A stretch of DNA of 64,000 bases from Pseudanabaena sp. FACHB-1998 (GTDB taxonomy: Bacteria > Cyanobacteriota > Cyanobacteriia > Pseudanabaenales > Pseudanabaenaceae), in NCBI RefSeq assembly GCF_014696355.1, contig NZ_JACJQA010000025.1:1-64000 (forward strand), in the 5' to 3' direction. Below, piece after piece: positions 26,028-34,168 of the stretch (position 1 is the stretch's first letter; every line of letters begins with the position of its first letter). The position numbers and the translations under genes were made by a program. The notes beneath the pieces were generated by a model. That model had not been told where the DNA came from. It made no database searches and saw only the letters and a program-made list of their open reading frames with translations.

Positions 26028-27182
26028 ATGGAAAATTTTGCTTTTTACAATCCAGTCAAGATTCTCTTTGGCAAAGGTCAAATTGCGAATATTGCGGCGG
26101 AAATTCCGACAGAAGCAAAGATCCTTGTCACCTATGGTGGTGGAAGCATCAAAACTAACGGAGTTTATGAGCAAGTAAAAGCGGCTCTAGCAGGGCATGA
26201 CTTTCTCGAATTCGGCGGAATTGAACCCAACCCCCATCTAGAGACTCTTCTCAAAGCAGTGGAACTAATTCGTACCGAAGGAATTAATTTTTTGCTGGCT
26301 GTAGGTGGCGGTTCGGTACTGGATGGCACAAAATTTATTGCGGCGGCGGTTAATTTTGAAGGCGATCCTTGGGATATTTTGGCAAAACAAGCACCCGTAA
26401 AATCGGCTCTGCCCTTCGGCACAGTGTTGACCTTACCCGCCACTGGTTCGGAGATGAATACTAATTCGGTGGTGACCAAGTGGGAAACACAGGAAAAATT
26501 GTTTTTCGCCAGTCCCTTAGTATTTCCTAAATTTTCGGTACTCGATCCTGAAACCACTTACTCTCTGCCTCCTCGTCAGATTGGCAATGGCATTGTTGAT
26601 GCCTTTACCCATGTGGTCGAGCAGTATTTAACCTATCCCGCAAATGCGCCATTACAAGACCGTTGGGCGGAGTCCATTCTCCAAACCTTGATCGAAGAGG
26701 GTCCTAAGACCTTAGCTAATCCCCATGACTATGCATCACGGGCTAATGTAGTTTGGTCAGCAACTTTGGCTCTCAATGGAATGATCGGTACGGGTGTGCC
26801 TCAAGATTGGACTACCCACATGATCGGACATGAGTTGACGGCTTTACATGGATTGGATCATGCTCAAACTCTGGCGGTGGTTTTGCCAAATACACTTACT
26901 GTGAGACGCGATCGCAAGCGTGAAAAACTATTGCAATATGCTGAGCGCGTTTGGGATCTGGTGGATGGTGATGAGGAGGCGAGAATTGATCAAGCCATTC
27001 AGAAAACTCGCGACTTTTTTGAATCTGTTGGCGTTCGTACCAAGCTCTCCGACTATGGTGTGGGCTTAGATGTAATTCCCTTAATCACTGATCGCTTCGA
27101 GAAGCGTGGTTTTGTGGCTTTAGGTGAACATCAAGATGTTACGCCCAAGGTTGTCGAGCAAATTTTAGCGCTCTGCGCTTAA
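26028..27182 (+). CDS. Iron-containing alcohol dehydrogenase (YqhD/BdhA type)
   Basis: A 384-residue group III alcohol dehydrogenase that reduces aldehydes with NAD(P)H. It begins NFAFYNPVKILFGKGQI, has the dinucleotide motif LLAVGGGSVLDGTKF and metal ligands in GIVDAFTHVVEQY, HMIGHELTALHGLDHAQTLA. The GGGS(V)LD pattern is that of NADPH-dependent YqhD-like enzymes that detoxify short aldehydes. It is 55 bp downstream of pyk and may be cotranscribed. Confidence 0.92.
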   Translation: MENFAFYNPVKILFGKGQIANIAAEIPTEAKILVTYGGGSIKTNGVYEQVKAALAGHDFLEFGGIEPNPHLETLLKAVELIRTEGINFLLAVGGGSVLDGTKFIAAAVNFEGDPWDILAKQAPVKSALPFGTVLTLPATGSEMNTNSVVTKWETQEKLFFASPLVFPKFSVLDPETTYSLPPRQIGNGIVDAFTHVVEQYLTYPANAPLQDRWAESILQTLIEEGPKTLANPHDYASRANVVWSATLALNGMIGTGVPQDWTTHMIGHELTALHGLDHAQTLAVVLPNTLTVRRDRKREKLLQYAERVWDLVDGDEEARIDQAIQKTRDFFESVGVRTKLSDYGVGLDVIPLITDRFEKRGFVALGEHQDVTPKVVEQILALCA

Positions 27183-27209
27183 TTCCTAAAAGTGCTGCTT
27201 TGCAGTACT

Positions 27210-27250
27210 TTTATACCAATTCCCAAAAGTGTTGGCACACTTTTGGGAAT
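27210..27250. repeat. Half copy of the composite repeat
   Basis: ATACCAATTCCCAAAAGTGT followed by TGGCACACTTTTGGGAAT equals the right half (hairpin 2 and terminus) of the composite repeat in inverted orientation. A shorter hairpin AAAAGTGCTGC / GCAGTACTTTT precedes it at about 27188-27212. Confidence 0.6.
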
Positions 27251-27273
27251 CAAAAATTGCTTCTAGTAAGGAT

Positions 27274-27738
27274 ATGACTAAAAAACTTTTATTTGTTTGC
27301 TTAGGTAATATTTGCCGATCGCCTGCCGCCGAAAATATTATGAATCATTTGCTAGAGCAGGAAGAACTAAGCGACCGCATTACCTGTGACTCAGCAGGGA
27401 CAGGAGGATGGCATGTGGGCGCACCCCCCGATCGCCGCATGAGAGCCGCCGCCAAAGAGCGAGGCTTAAATTTTGTAGGTTCCGCAAGACAGTTTGAAGC
27501 AATGGACTTACGAGAATTTGACCTGATCTTGGCGATGGACAAAGACAACTATCGCAATATTCTTGCCCTCGATCCTCAAGGTAAGTATAGGGACAAGGTA
27601 AAGATGATGTGTGACTATTGCCAAAACCATACGGATAAGGAAGTTCCCGATCCTTACTATGGCGGAGCCGATGGATTTAATTATGTAATAGATTTATTAT
27701 TCGATGCCTGTGGTGGACTTCTCAAATCTCTTAAATAA
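27274..27738 (+). CDS. Low-molecular-weight protein tyrosine phosphatase
   Basis: A 154-residue phosphatase. The phosphate loop CLGNICR (C9-R15) is at the N-terminus and the general acid is in VPDPYYGGADGF. These enzymes dephosphorylate tyrosine-phosphorylated proteins or arsenate. The open frame reaches 27229 but the first 15 codons run through a repeat; the ATG at 27274, preceded by AGTAAGGAT, is the natural start. The stop codon lies within a palindrome. Confidence 0.93.
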   Translation: MTKKLLFVCLGNICRSPAAENIMNHLLEQEELSDRITCDSAGTGGWHVGAPPDRRMRAAAKERGLNFVGSARQFEAMDLREFDLILAMDKDNYRNILALDPQGKYRDKVKMMCDYCQNHTDKEVPDPYYGGADGFNYVIDLLFDACGGLLKSLK

Positions 27739-27780
27739 GAGCAACCCAATAGCCTCGCTATTGGGTTGCTCTTATTTAAG
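27730..27780 (+). terminator. Palindrome overlapping the phosphatase stop
   Basis: CTTAAATAAGAGCAACCCAA arm and its complement around a short loop; the TAA (27736-27738) and the last two codons are in the left arm. Likely terminator. Confidence 0.75.
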
Positions 27781-27878
27781 ACGAACTAGCGCTTTGCGCT
27801 TACTGAAAACCCAGATTTGAGAGAGCTTTCTCAACTCTAGACGACTCTAAACCTCAACAAGCTGTAGCAAAATAACTA

Positions 27879-28541
27879 ATGGGACAAATCGCCCGATCGC
27901 TTGCATCAATTATTCTGAAATCTGATCCCTACTTCAACTTTCCCTACCACGACTATCCAGAGGATATTCAGGGATGGGGTAGTCATGATCCTATATTTGC
28001 TCAGATTCTAGAAACCATCGCCCCATCAATTATTTTAGAAGTTGGCACATGGAAAGGAGCCTCCGCTATCTATATGGCGGAATTAATGAAATCGAAAGGC
28101 ACTGATTTTGCGATCATTTGCATTGACACTTGGTTAGGGGGAATCGAACATATTGATGACTCGATCGCGTTTAGTATTGACGACACGCGCAAGTATGGCT
28201 ATCCCACACTTTATTATCAATTTCTCGCCAATGTCATATATGCAGGGCATCAGGAGCATATTGTGCCATTTCCTAATACCAGTGCGATCGCCGCAAGATT
28301 TTTGTTAAAGCGACAGATACAAGCGGATGTGATCTACATTGATGCCAGCCACGAAGAAGAGGATGTCTACGCGGATTTGAGCAACTATTGGAAAATATTG
28401 CGATCGGGTGGCGTGATGTTTGGCGATGATTGGGATGCTGGGGCTTTAGGTTATAGCGTCATTTGTGCTGTCAATCGCTTTGTCAAAGAGAGGCAACTCA
28501 ACCTTCAAGTCCAAGGCAATAAATGGGTAATTCAAAAATAA
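27879..28541 (+). CDS. Class I methyltransferase-like protein (Methyltransf_24 type)
   Basis: A 220-residue Rossmann-fold protein: IILEVGTWKGASAIYMAEL is motif I, FAIICIDTWLGG motif II, and VIYIDASHEEEDVYADLSNY with MFGDDWDAG the later acidic motif. It resembles the family of O-methyltransferases acting on sugars or cephalosporin-hydroxylase-like proteins. Substrate unknown. Flanked by palindromes on both sides, so probably a single-gene unit. Confidence 0.8.
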   Translation: MGQIARSLASIILKSDPYFNFPYHDYPEDIQGWGSHDPIFAQILETIAPSIILEVGTWKGASAIYMAELMKSKGTDFAIICIDTWLGGIEHIDDSIAFSIDDTRKYGYPTLYYQFLANVIYAGHQEHIVPFPNTSAIAARFLLKRQIQADVIYIDASHEEEDVYADLSNYWKILRSGGVMFGDDWDAGALGYSVICAVNRFVKERQLNLQVQGNKWVIQK

Positions 28542-28574
28542 AAAAGAGAGTTGCAGAGCAACTCTCTTTTTTAT
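28538..28574 (+). terminator. Palindrome overlapping the methyltransferase stop
   Basis: 17-bp perfect arms ATAAAAAAGAGAGTTGC and complement around AGA; the TAA stop (28539-28541) is in the left arm. Followed by the motif TTGGCGATCGCGATATAAT. Confidence 0.8.
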
Positions 28575-28581
28575 AGTGATG

Positions 28582-28600
28582 TTGGCGATCGCGATATAAT
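28582..28600 (+). promoter_or_regulatory. GGCGAYNGC-ATATAAT motif before the HdrB-like gene
   Basis: TTGGCGATCGCGATATAAT, 26 bp before the ATG at 28627 and 7 bp after the preceding palindrome. TATAAT is a good -10 box. Confidence 0.5.
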
Positions 28601-28626
28601 TTCAAACACAGCTTCGGTATAGATAA

Positions 28627-29523
28627 ATGCCCCAAACAAACGCCTTGAAATATGCCTACTATTCGGGATGTGTAGCTAAAGGCGCTTGCAAAGAACTCCA
28701 CGCATCAACAACCGCGCTCGCCCAAGCTCTAGGCATTGAATTAGTAGAATTGCATAAGGCGACCTGCTGCGGTTCAGGCACTTTCAAAGAAACCGATGAA
28801 TTAATAGAAGACGTAGTTAATGCGCGGAATATTTCTCTCGCAGAAGAATTAAACCTCAATGTGATGACCCAATGCAGTACTTGCCAAGGCGTACTCGGTC
28901 GGGTGAACGATAAGCTCAAAAGCTCTGATACCAGTCGCAAGGATGAAGTTAATGCTTTACTCAATACTCAAGGTCATAATTTTGAAGGCTCAACTGAGGT
29001 TTTACATTTACTCTGGATTCTCATCCGTGACTATGGTTTAGAAAATATTGCCGCTAAAGTCACTCGATCGCTTGCCAATCTGAAATGTGCTGCCTTTTAT
29101 GGCTGTTATTTATTGCGATCGCAAACAGTTACGCGCTTTGACGATCCCTTTAAACCAGAATCTCTAGAAAATATTTTCCGTGCCGTCGGCGCAACACCCA
29201 TTTATTACGATGGTCGCGTACAGTGCTGCGGCTGGCCGATTTCTAGCTATGCCCCCAAAGAATCTTTCTCAATGGCAGGACGACATCTCACTGCCGCGAT
29301 CGCCGCAGGAGCCGATTGCATTGTCACTCCATGTCCTCTGTGTCACCTAAATCTGGATTCTCGCCAACCTGAAGTTGAGAAAGTCATTGGTCAAAAATTG
29401 GGGATTCCGATTTTGCATTTACCGCAACTAATTGGACTAGCGATCGGTATCGATCCTAAAGTTCTCGGCTTAGATCGCCACATCGTCTCTACAAGTTCAG
29501 TTTTACAAAAACTCACTTTATAG
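28627..29523 (+). CDS. HdrB-like CCG-domain protein (heterodisulphide reductase subunit B family)
   Basis: A 298-residue cytosolic protein with two cysteine-rich CCG domains. Domain 1 has YYSGCVAKGACKELH, TCCGSGTF and CSTCQGVLG; domain 2 has FYGCYLLRSQ, QCCGWPISSY and TPCPLCHLNLD. Such domains bind unusual iron-sulphur clusters and take part in electron transfer; in cyanobacteria the family is sometimes annotated as a succinate-dehydrogenase-linked subunit. Neighbours give no further clue. Confidence 0.87.
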   Translation: MPQTNALKYAYYSGCVAKGACKELHASTTALAQALGIELVELHKATCCGSGTFKETDELIEDVVNARNISLAEELNLNVMTQCSTCQGVLGRVNDKLKSSDTSRKDEVNALLNTQGHNFEGSTEVLHLLWILIRDYGLENIAAKVTRSLANLKCAAFYGCYLLRSQTVTRFDDPFKPESLENIFRAVGATPIYYDGRVQCCGWPISSYAPKESFSMAGRHLTAAIAAGADCIVTPCPLCHLNLDSRQPEVEKVIGQKLGIPILHLPQLIGLAIGIDPKVLGLDRHIVSTSSVLQKLTL

Positions 29524-29531
29524 CTAGACGA

Positions 29532-29560
29532 AGAGAGGCGGTGCTTCGCGCCGCCTCTCT
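29532..29560 (+). terminator. TTCG-tipped palindrome after the HdrB-like gene
   Basis: AGAGAGGCGGTGC-TTC-GCGCCGCCTCTCT, 13-bp arms with one mismatch, 9 bp after the stop. Confidence 0.7.
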
Positions 29561-29568
29561 CAATACAC

Positions 29569-29587
29569 TTGGCGACAGCGATATAAT
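29569..29587 (+). promoter_or_regulatory. GGCGAYNGC-ATATAAT motif before the Uma2 gene
   Basis: TTGGCGACAGCGATATAAT, 42 bp before the ATG at 29630 and 8 bp after a palindrome. Confidence 0.5.
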
Positions 29588-29629
29588 TGTTAATATATTG
29601 TCGCTTGTGCAGACAGCACTGCTTGTGCC

Positions 29630-30481
29630 ATGACTCCAGCCATTGTTACCAACATTGCTAAGTCCGAAAGTAATCCCGAGACTCATCTCGTTAATCCCCC
29701 CGAAATCTTTTACCCTTCCGAGGATGGAGAACCCTTGGCAGAAACCTCAATTCATGCTGATGCAATCATTGTTACAGTCGGCATATTACGCAACTATTTA
29801 GCAACCAAATTCTCTGAGCGATCGCCTGTCGTTCTTGCTGACCAATTCCTTTACTATGCTCAAGGATTTCCTAAATTACGGGTATCACCTGACATTATGG
29901 TAATTTTTGAAATCCCCCAAGTCCCCTATGACAATTACAAAATCTGGGACACAGGCAAAGTCCCTAGCATTATTTTTGAAATCACATCGCCCAAGACTCA
30001 GGCAAAAGACAAAGAATTTAAAAGAAATCTCTATGAAGACATCGGAGTGCAAGAGTATTGGCTCTTCGATCCCAAAGGCGAATGGATAGCTGAAAAATTG
30101 CGTGGTTATCGTCTCGACTATCGCGAACGTGATGACGACTACATCTATTACCCAATTACAGATAGCCAGAGTCATGTCTTAGGCTTACGCCTAGAAGTCA
30201 AAGAACATTTGATCGACTTTTATGAATTAGACACGGGCGAGAAATTGCTAATGCCCCTTGAGCTAATTTTTGCCCTACAAAATCAAAAGCAACTTACCAT
30301 CCAAGAAAGCGAACGTGCGGAACAAGAACGTTTACGTGCTGAGCAGGAAAGCGAACGTGCCGAACAAGAGCGCTTACGTGCTGAGCAGGAAAGTGCAAGG
30401 GCTAATGCGGCTGAATTAGAGTCTCAAAAATTACGAGATCGCCTCATTGCGTTAGGTATCAATCCAGACGAGATAATCTAA
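29630..30481 (+). CDS. Uma2-family putative restriction endonuclease-like protein
   Basis: A 283-residue protein. The Uma2 core has SPDIMVIFE and IIFEITSPKTQAKDK followed by EYWLFDPKGEW, which supplies the PD-(D/E)XK type residues. The C-terminal 60 residues form a coiled coil with repeated ERAEQERLRAEQES units and a final RDRLIALGINPDEI motif. These proteins are abundant in cyanobacteria, and their role is uncertain. An N-terminal fragment of a related gene is at 21863-22084. Confidence 0.9.
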   Translation: MTPAIVTNIAKSESNPETHLVNPPEIFYPSEDGEPLAETSIHADAIIVTVGILRNYLATKFSERSPVVLADQFLYYAQGFPKLRVSPDIMVIFEIPQVPYDNYKIWDTGKVPSIIFEITSPKTQAKDKEFKRNLYEDIGVQEYWLFDPKGEWIAEKLRGYRLDYRERDDDYIYYPITDSQSHVLGLRLEVKEHLIDFYELDTGEKLLMPLELIFALQNQKQLTIQESERAEQERLRAEQESERAEQERLRAEQESARANAAELESQKLRDRLIALGINPDEII

Positions 30482-30516
30482 AAAAAAGACCGCTCACTAT
30501 GTGAGCGGTCTTTTTT
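30482..30516 (+). terminator. Terminator after the Uma2 gene
   Basis: 16-bp arms AAAAAAGACCGCTCAC / GTGAGCGGTCTTTTTT around TAT. It separates the Uma2 gene from the oppositely oriented tRNA-Leu. Confidence 0.85.
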
Positions 30517-30522
30517 AATCTA

Positions 30523-30606
30523 TGGGCAAAGAGAGAATCGAACTCTCATGACATTGCTGTCGTCAGATTTTGAGTCTGATGCGTCTACCAATTCCGCCAC
30601 TCGCCC
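30523..30606 (-). tRNA. trnL-CAA: tRNA-Leu (CAA)
   Basis: On the minus strand the 84-nt gene reads GGGCGAGTGGCGGAATTGGT at its 5-prime end, with anticodon loop CTCAAAA (CAA), a long variable arm and T-loop TTCGATT. The acceptor stem pairs GGGCGAG with TTTGCCC through G-U pairs. Discriminator A at 30523; CCA is not encoded. Confidence 0.95.
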
Positions 30607-30720
30607 TTACTTCAGGATTTATATCCTAACTAACAATCATGTTCTTTGTCAAATATTTCTTTAAAGAAATATATAAATCTAGTTCAGACCTCTACTCTAT
30701 GGTGGTTATAAATTATATGC

Positions 30721-30740
30721 AATGGCGATTACTATACAAT
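30721..30740 (+). promoter_or_regulatory. GGCGAYNGC-like motif before the membrane protein gene
   Basis: AATGGCGATTACTATACAAT, 33 bp before the ATG at 30773. It is a weaker member of the shared motif set (TACAAT instead of TATAAT). Confidence 0.35.
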
Positions 30741-30772
30741 TTAGATTTCAAAAAATAATTTTCAGTTAACCT

Positions 30773-31168
30773 ATGTCAAAATTAGAACGCCTAATTGTGC
30801 TGGCGGAAGATGAATTAGTGCAGTACAGCACCAATGCTCGGAAAATCGAAAAACTGCGCCAAAAATTCGGATTAACCCTAAATGTTGCTGAGCAGAAACA
30901 AGCTAAAGCCGAACTACTTGCAGCGATGCCAACCGATGATATTAGTCAAATAGTCGAAAAAAATCGTCAAACTATTTCTCTACCATTTTGGGGTATCGCA
31001 GGACTAGGACTACTACTAGGAATATCGATGGAACAGCCCCTAGATTTTATCGCTACGGTAATCGGAACTGGGGCAGCGATCGCCCTGCAAAAATGGGGCT
31101 GGCAGCTGCAAGCCAAGCGCCTAGTTTTACAAACTTTAGAAGATATCGAAGAACGGACAAAGCGTTAG
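30773..31168 (+). CDS. Small membrane hypothetical protein
   Basis: A 131-residue protein with an amphipathic N-terminus (EDELVQYSTNARKIEKLRQK), two hydrophobic spans (PFWGIAGLGLLLGI and PLDFIATVIGTGAAIAL) and a charged C-terminus. No family recognised. It ends 68 bp before trmL, and both are on the same strand, so they may be cotranscribed. Confidence 0.65.
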   Translation: MSKLERLIVLAEDELVQYSTNARKIEKLRQKFGLTLNVAEQKQAKAELLAAMPTDDISQIVEKNRQTISLPFWGIAGLGLLLGISMEQPLDFIATVIGTGAAIALQKWGWQLQAKRLVLQTLEDIEERTKR

Positions 31169-31236
31169 CCCATACTTTCTGCGTTATATTTAAAGACTGT
31201 GCTATAACCACAGTCTTTAAATTTCCTAAATCGTCA

Positions 31237-31683
31237 ATGCTACAAGTCGCTCTCATCTATCCCGAAATCCCGCCCAATACAGGCAATATCGCTCGCACCT
31301 GTGCCGCCACAAATACCCATTTGCACCTGGTTGAGCCATTGGGCTTTGAAATTAGCGATCGCCAATTAAAGCGAGCAGGCATAGACTATTGGAATTATGT
31401 AAACGTAACTGTGCATCCCCATATCGAATCCTTACGGGAAGCATCTCAAGGTGGAAGATGGATTTGCTTTAGTGCGCGAGGAGCAAAAAACTTCCGTGAA
31501 TTTCAATTCCAAGATGGCGACTGGCTCCTATTTGGCAGTGAATCCAGTGGTTTACCTCCAGAAGTCCTTGCCAAGAATCCTGCTGTCTATATTCCTATGG
31601 AAAACCCTAACGTCCGCAGTCTCAATCTTTCAGTGAGTGCGGCTCTAGGCTTATTTGAAGCGAGACGACAGTTAGGACTCTAA
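31237..31683 (+). CDS. trmL: tRNA (cytidine/uridine-2'-O)-methyltransferase
   Basis: A 148-residue SPOUT enzyme that methylates the wobble base of tRNA-Leu. It begins MLQVALIYPEIPPNTGNIAR, has FGSESSGLP (SPOUT motif 2) and VRSLNLSVSAALGLFEARRQ (motif 3). The open frame extends upstream to 30988 inside the preceding gene's frame overlap, but the ATG at 31237 gives the expected length. A tRNA-Leu gene lies 0.6 kb upstream, which may be coincidence. Confidence 0.93.
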   Translation: MLQVALIYPEIPPNTGNIARTCAATNTHLHLVEPLGFEISDRQLKRAGIDYWNYVNVTVHPHIESLREASQGGRWICFSARGAKNFREFQFQDGDWLLFGSESSGLPPEVLAKNPAVYIPMENPNVRSLNLSVSAALGLFEARRQLGL

Positions 31684-31704
31684 GAAGAGTCATCTCTATT
31701 GGCT

Positions 31705-33072
31705 TTATTTAGTAACTAGTGAGTCATAAGTTGCCTTAAAGCCTGCTTTTTGCAAAGCTTTAACCGCAGTTTCTTCATCCTGTACCCAGAATTGATTGCC
31801 TAGGCGAACTAACTTGGGCATATATTCGATCGCCGCAATTACAGGAATTTTGTTGGAAGCTTCAGGTTCATTTCTGCCATAGCTCGAATTGCCTTGGTTA
31901 GAATTACTATAGCTAGGATTAGGGTTTAAGGCGGTTTTGAGTTGTTGTAACACTTGGCGATCGCTTGCCTGTTCGCGAGTTAGCTCAACCCGCACCATCC
32001 GCACTGACTCAATGGGCTGCATATCATCAATGATTAATTGGGTTTGCTCATCGCGGCGATCAATTTTGCCCCATACCATCAGACGTTTATCCTTTTCCAG
32101 AAGATGCTTGACTTTATCAAAGGTTTTTGGAAAGACAACTGCTTCCGTACTGCCCGTCAGATCTTCAAGTTGCAAAATTGCCATCGCGTCGCCTTTTTTA
32201 GTAATTACGGATTTAATATCCAAAATCAAGGCGATCGCGGTAACGATTTTTGTTTCCGAAGAATCGGGAATATCGCAAAGATTAATCGGAGCCATCACCC
32301 TTGCGGAACGACTAACTACGCTCAGGGGATGATCGGAAATATAAAAACCTAATAATTCCTTTTCCATCCGCAACTTTTCTTGAGACGAGTAATCTTGAAC
32401 GCGAGTAGTTTTTGGGGCAGTATCAAAGGTTTTGGTATTGCTACTTTCGCCAAAGAAATCAAAGATATTTCCTTGCCCTGAGGCTTGCTCTTTAGCACGG
32501 CGCGAAGCCCATTCCATCGTGATATCGAGATCATTCATCAACTGATGACGATTTGCCTCTAGCAAGTCTAACGCCCCAGTCTGAATTAGAGCTTCTAAGG
32601 CTTTTTTATTTAGCGATCGCGAATCAAGACGACTGCACAAATCAGCTAAAGAGGTAAAATTACCCGCATCTTGGCGAGCTTGTAAAATTGCTGCGATCGG
32701 TCCTGCCCCCAAATTTTTAATCGCTGCCAATCCAAACAAAATCTTCTGCTCACGGGGCGTAAAGTCTTCGCCAGAGCTATTTACATCAGGTGGTACAACC
32801 TGAATCCCCATACTACGACAGTTGGCAATATAGCGCTGTACCTTGTCTTGATCGCCACTGACCGAAGACAAAAGCGCCGCCATATATTCAACGGGATAGT
32901 TTGCCTTTAGATATGCAGTCTGATAGGTGACATATCCGTAGGCGACACTGTGAGATTTATTAAAGCAATTGGAGGCAATATAGCCATGATCAAGTAAAAA
33001 ATTGTGGTCGCGTTCTAACCCAATATCGAAAACAGGTTGCACATCTAAAGATTTGCGACTAACGATTTTCAT
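31705..33072 (-). CDS. dnaE-C: DNA polymerase III alpha, C-terminal half with split-intein C-fragment (DnaE-C)
   Basis: This is the second half of the split cyanobacterial replicase gene. Residues 1-35 are the intein C-fragment: VFDIGLERDHNFLL (block F) and GYIASN ending in N35, followed directly by extein C36 (CFNKSHSVAYGYVTYQ). IntC joins with IntN from dnaE-N elsewhere and splices in trans, leaving a full alpha subunit. The extein portion (about 420 residues) has the end of the polymerase domain, a helix-hairpin-helix region near LFGLAAIKNLGAGPIAAI and an OB fold (TAIALILDIKSVITKKGDAM). The penultimate intein residue is Ser, as usual in split DnaE inteins. Confidence 0.97.
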   Translation of the reverse strand: MKIVSRKSLDVQPVFDIGLERDHNFLLDHGYIASNCFNKSHSVAYGYVTYQTAYLKANYPVEYMAALLSSVSGDQDKVQRYIANCRSMGIQVVPPDVNSSGEDFTPREQKILFGLAAIKNLGAGPIAAILQARQDAGNFTSLADLCSRLDSRSLNKKALEALIQTGALDLLEANRHQLMNDLDITMEWASRRAKEQASGQGNIFDFFGESSNTKTFDTAPKTTRVQDYSSQEKLRMEKELLGFYISDHPLSVVSRSARVMAPINLCDIPDSSETKIVTAIALILDIKSVITKKGDAMAILQLEDLTGSTEAVVFPKTFDKVKHLLEKDKRLMVWGKIDRRDEQTQLIIDDMQPIESVRMVRVELTREQASDRQVLQQLKTALNPNPSYSNSNQGNSSYGRNEPEASNKIPVIAAIEYMPKLVRLGNQFWVQDEETAVKALQKAGFKATYDSLVTK

Positions 33073-33106
33073 TTACTTACCCCAGATTGCCAAAAAATCA
33101 ATAACA

Positions 33107-33156
33107 AAAATAAGCGCTTAGGCAATGGCTATAACCATTGCCTAAGCGCTTATTTT
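33107..33156 (-). terminator. Strong palindrome after the STAS gene
   Basis: 22-bp arms AAAATAAGCGCTTAGGCAAT (plus GG) and complement around CTATAA, 9 bp after the STAS stop on the minus strand and close to the dnaE-C start. Confidence 0.8.
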
Positions 33157-33164
33157 AATAAAAT

Positions 33165-33515
33165 CTATGGTTCAAAGCCTTCTAGTTCAGGCACTTCAGC
33201 AACTAAATGTACACCTTGAATGTAAAGAGAACGACCATATTTACCGACATTCTCTAAGCGGAGCTTACCACCTTGCTTTTTAGCTTGCACAGCCATGTCG
33301 ATCGCCGCACCTACACCTCTACTAACGATCTTGGTCACTCCTTCAAAGTCTAAGACAATCGCCACTAATTTACGATCAATAAAAGGCTGAACGGCTTGTC
33401 TAAAATATGGAACCGTTGTTACACTCAAAGCGCCATTTAGTTTGAGAATAACTTGATCGCCATCAATTTGTTCGACGATCTTGAGTTCATCTTGTAAAAA
33501 TGAGGAATGAGTCAT
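33165..33515 (-). CDS. Anti-sigma-factor antagonist (STAS domain)
   Basis: A 116-residue single-domain STAS protein (LKIVEQIDGDQVILKLNGAL start; FEGVTKIVSRGVGAAIDMAV around the phosphorylatable serine). Such proteins bind an RsbW-like kinase and are switched by phosphorylation. The usual Asp before the Ser is a Val here (IVS instead of YIDS), so phosphorylation should be checked. It overlaps its kinase partner by 4 bp (ATGA). Confidence 0.9.
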   Translation of the reverse strand: MTHSSFLQDELKIVEQIDGDQVILKLNGALSVTTVPYFRQAVQPFIDRKLVAIVLDFEGVTKIVSRGVGAAIDMAVQAKKQGGKLRLENVGKYGRSLYIQGVHLVAEVPELEGFEP

Positions 33516-33955
33516 GATTGGAGAATGGGTTTGGGGATAGACAGAAACTTGCTCATACGGACGGTTGTACCTTGATCGGTAGATTCGATCTCGACCTTGT
33601 CAACCAGTGCTTTGATCATATGTATACCAAAACCGCCATTCTTGACACCCATCTCGGCTATCAAATCAAAATCAGGTGGTGGTACACTGTCAACATCAAA
33701 GCCTGATCCACGATCATGGACTTCTACAATTAGGCTGTTATGTGCTGCGAAAACTACAACTTCTACGTCAAGGTCAGATGTACTGTAAAGAACTGCGTTT
33801 ACTAAAGCTTCCGTAAGAGCTTGGACGATGTCTTGCACAGCATCAGGACTATACCCCATTTTTGTAGCGAGTACTTCGACTGCTGCGATGGGAATGTCCT
33901 CGATTCCCTCAACGGGTGGAATTGAGATTCGCAGCTTTAAAGGCTTCTCACTCAT
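33512..33955 (-). CDS. Anti-sigma regulatory kinase (RsbW/HATPase_c type)
   Basis: A 147-residue GHKL-fold protein with N-box VQALTEALVNAVLYS, G1 box DRGSGFDVDSVPP and G2 GGFGIHMIKAL. Partner-switching modules of this type bind either a sigma factor or the STAS antagonist encoded immediately downstream. No sigma factor or PP2C phosphatase gene is nearby. Start ATG at 33955. Confidence 0.9.
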   Translation of the reverse strand: MSEKPLKLRISIPPVEGIEDIPIAAVEVLATKMGYSPDAVQDIVQALTEALVNAVLYSTSDLDVEVVVFAAHNSLIVEVHDRGSGFDVDSVPPPDFDLIAEMGVKNGGFGIHMIKALVDKVEIESTDQGTTVRMSKFLSIPKPILQS

Positions 33956-34168
33956 GGGGAGTCATTCTTCAGCTTTGATTAGCTTTGCCAAATGTAATAT
34001 ACCACAGGTTATTAATTGATGTTTAGAAAACGAAGAAATTTTTGCTTATGTCTATAATTAGAGCCAAATTATTACAGTGCTTCACATTTAACGATCACTA
34101 AATATTTTTTTTGAAATAATAAATAAAGGTAAGGCTTTGCATCACCTTCATTTATGGTGTTTATTACA

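Noticed and set aside
30988-31236. N-terminal extension of trmL (83 codons)
   Set aside because: It overlaps the membrane protein gene in another frame and reads Arg/Thr-rich nonsense; the trmL ATG at 31237 fits the family.
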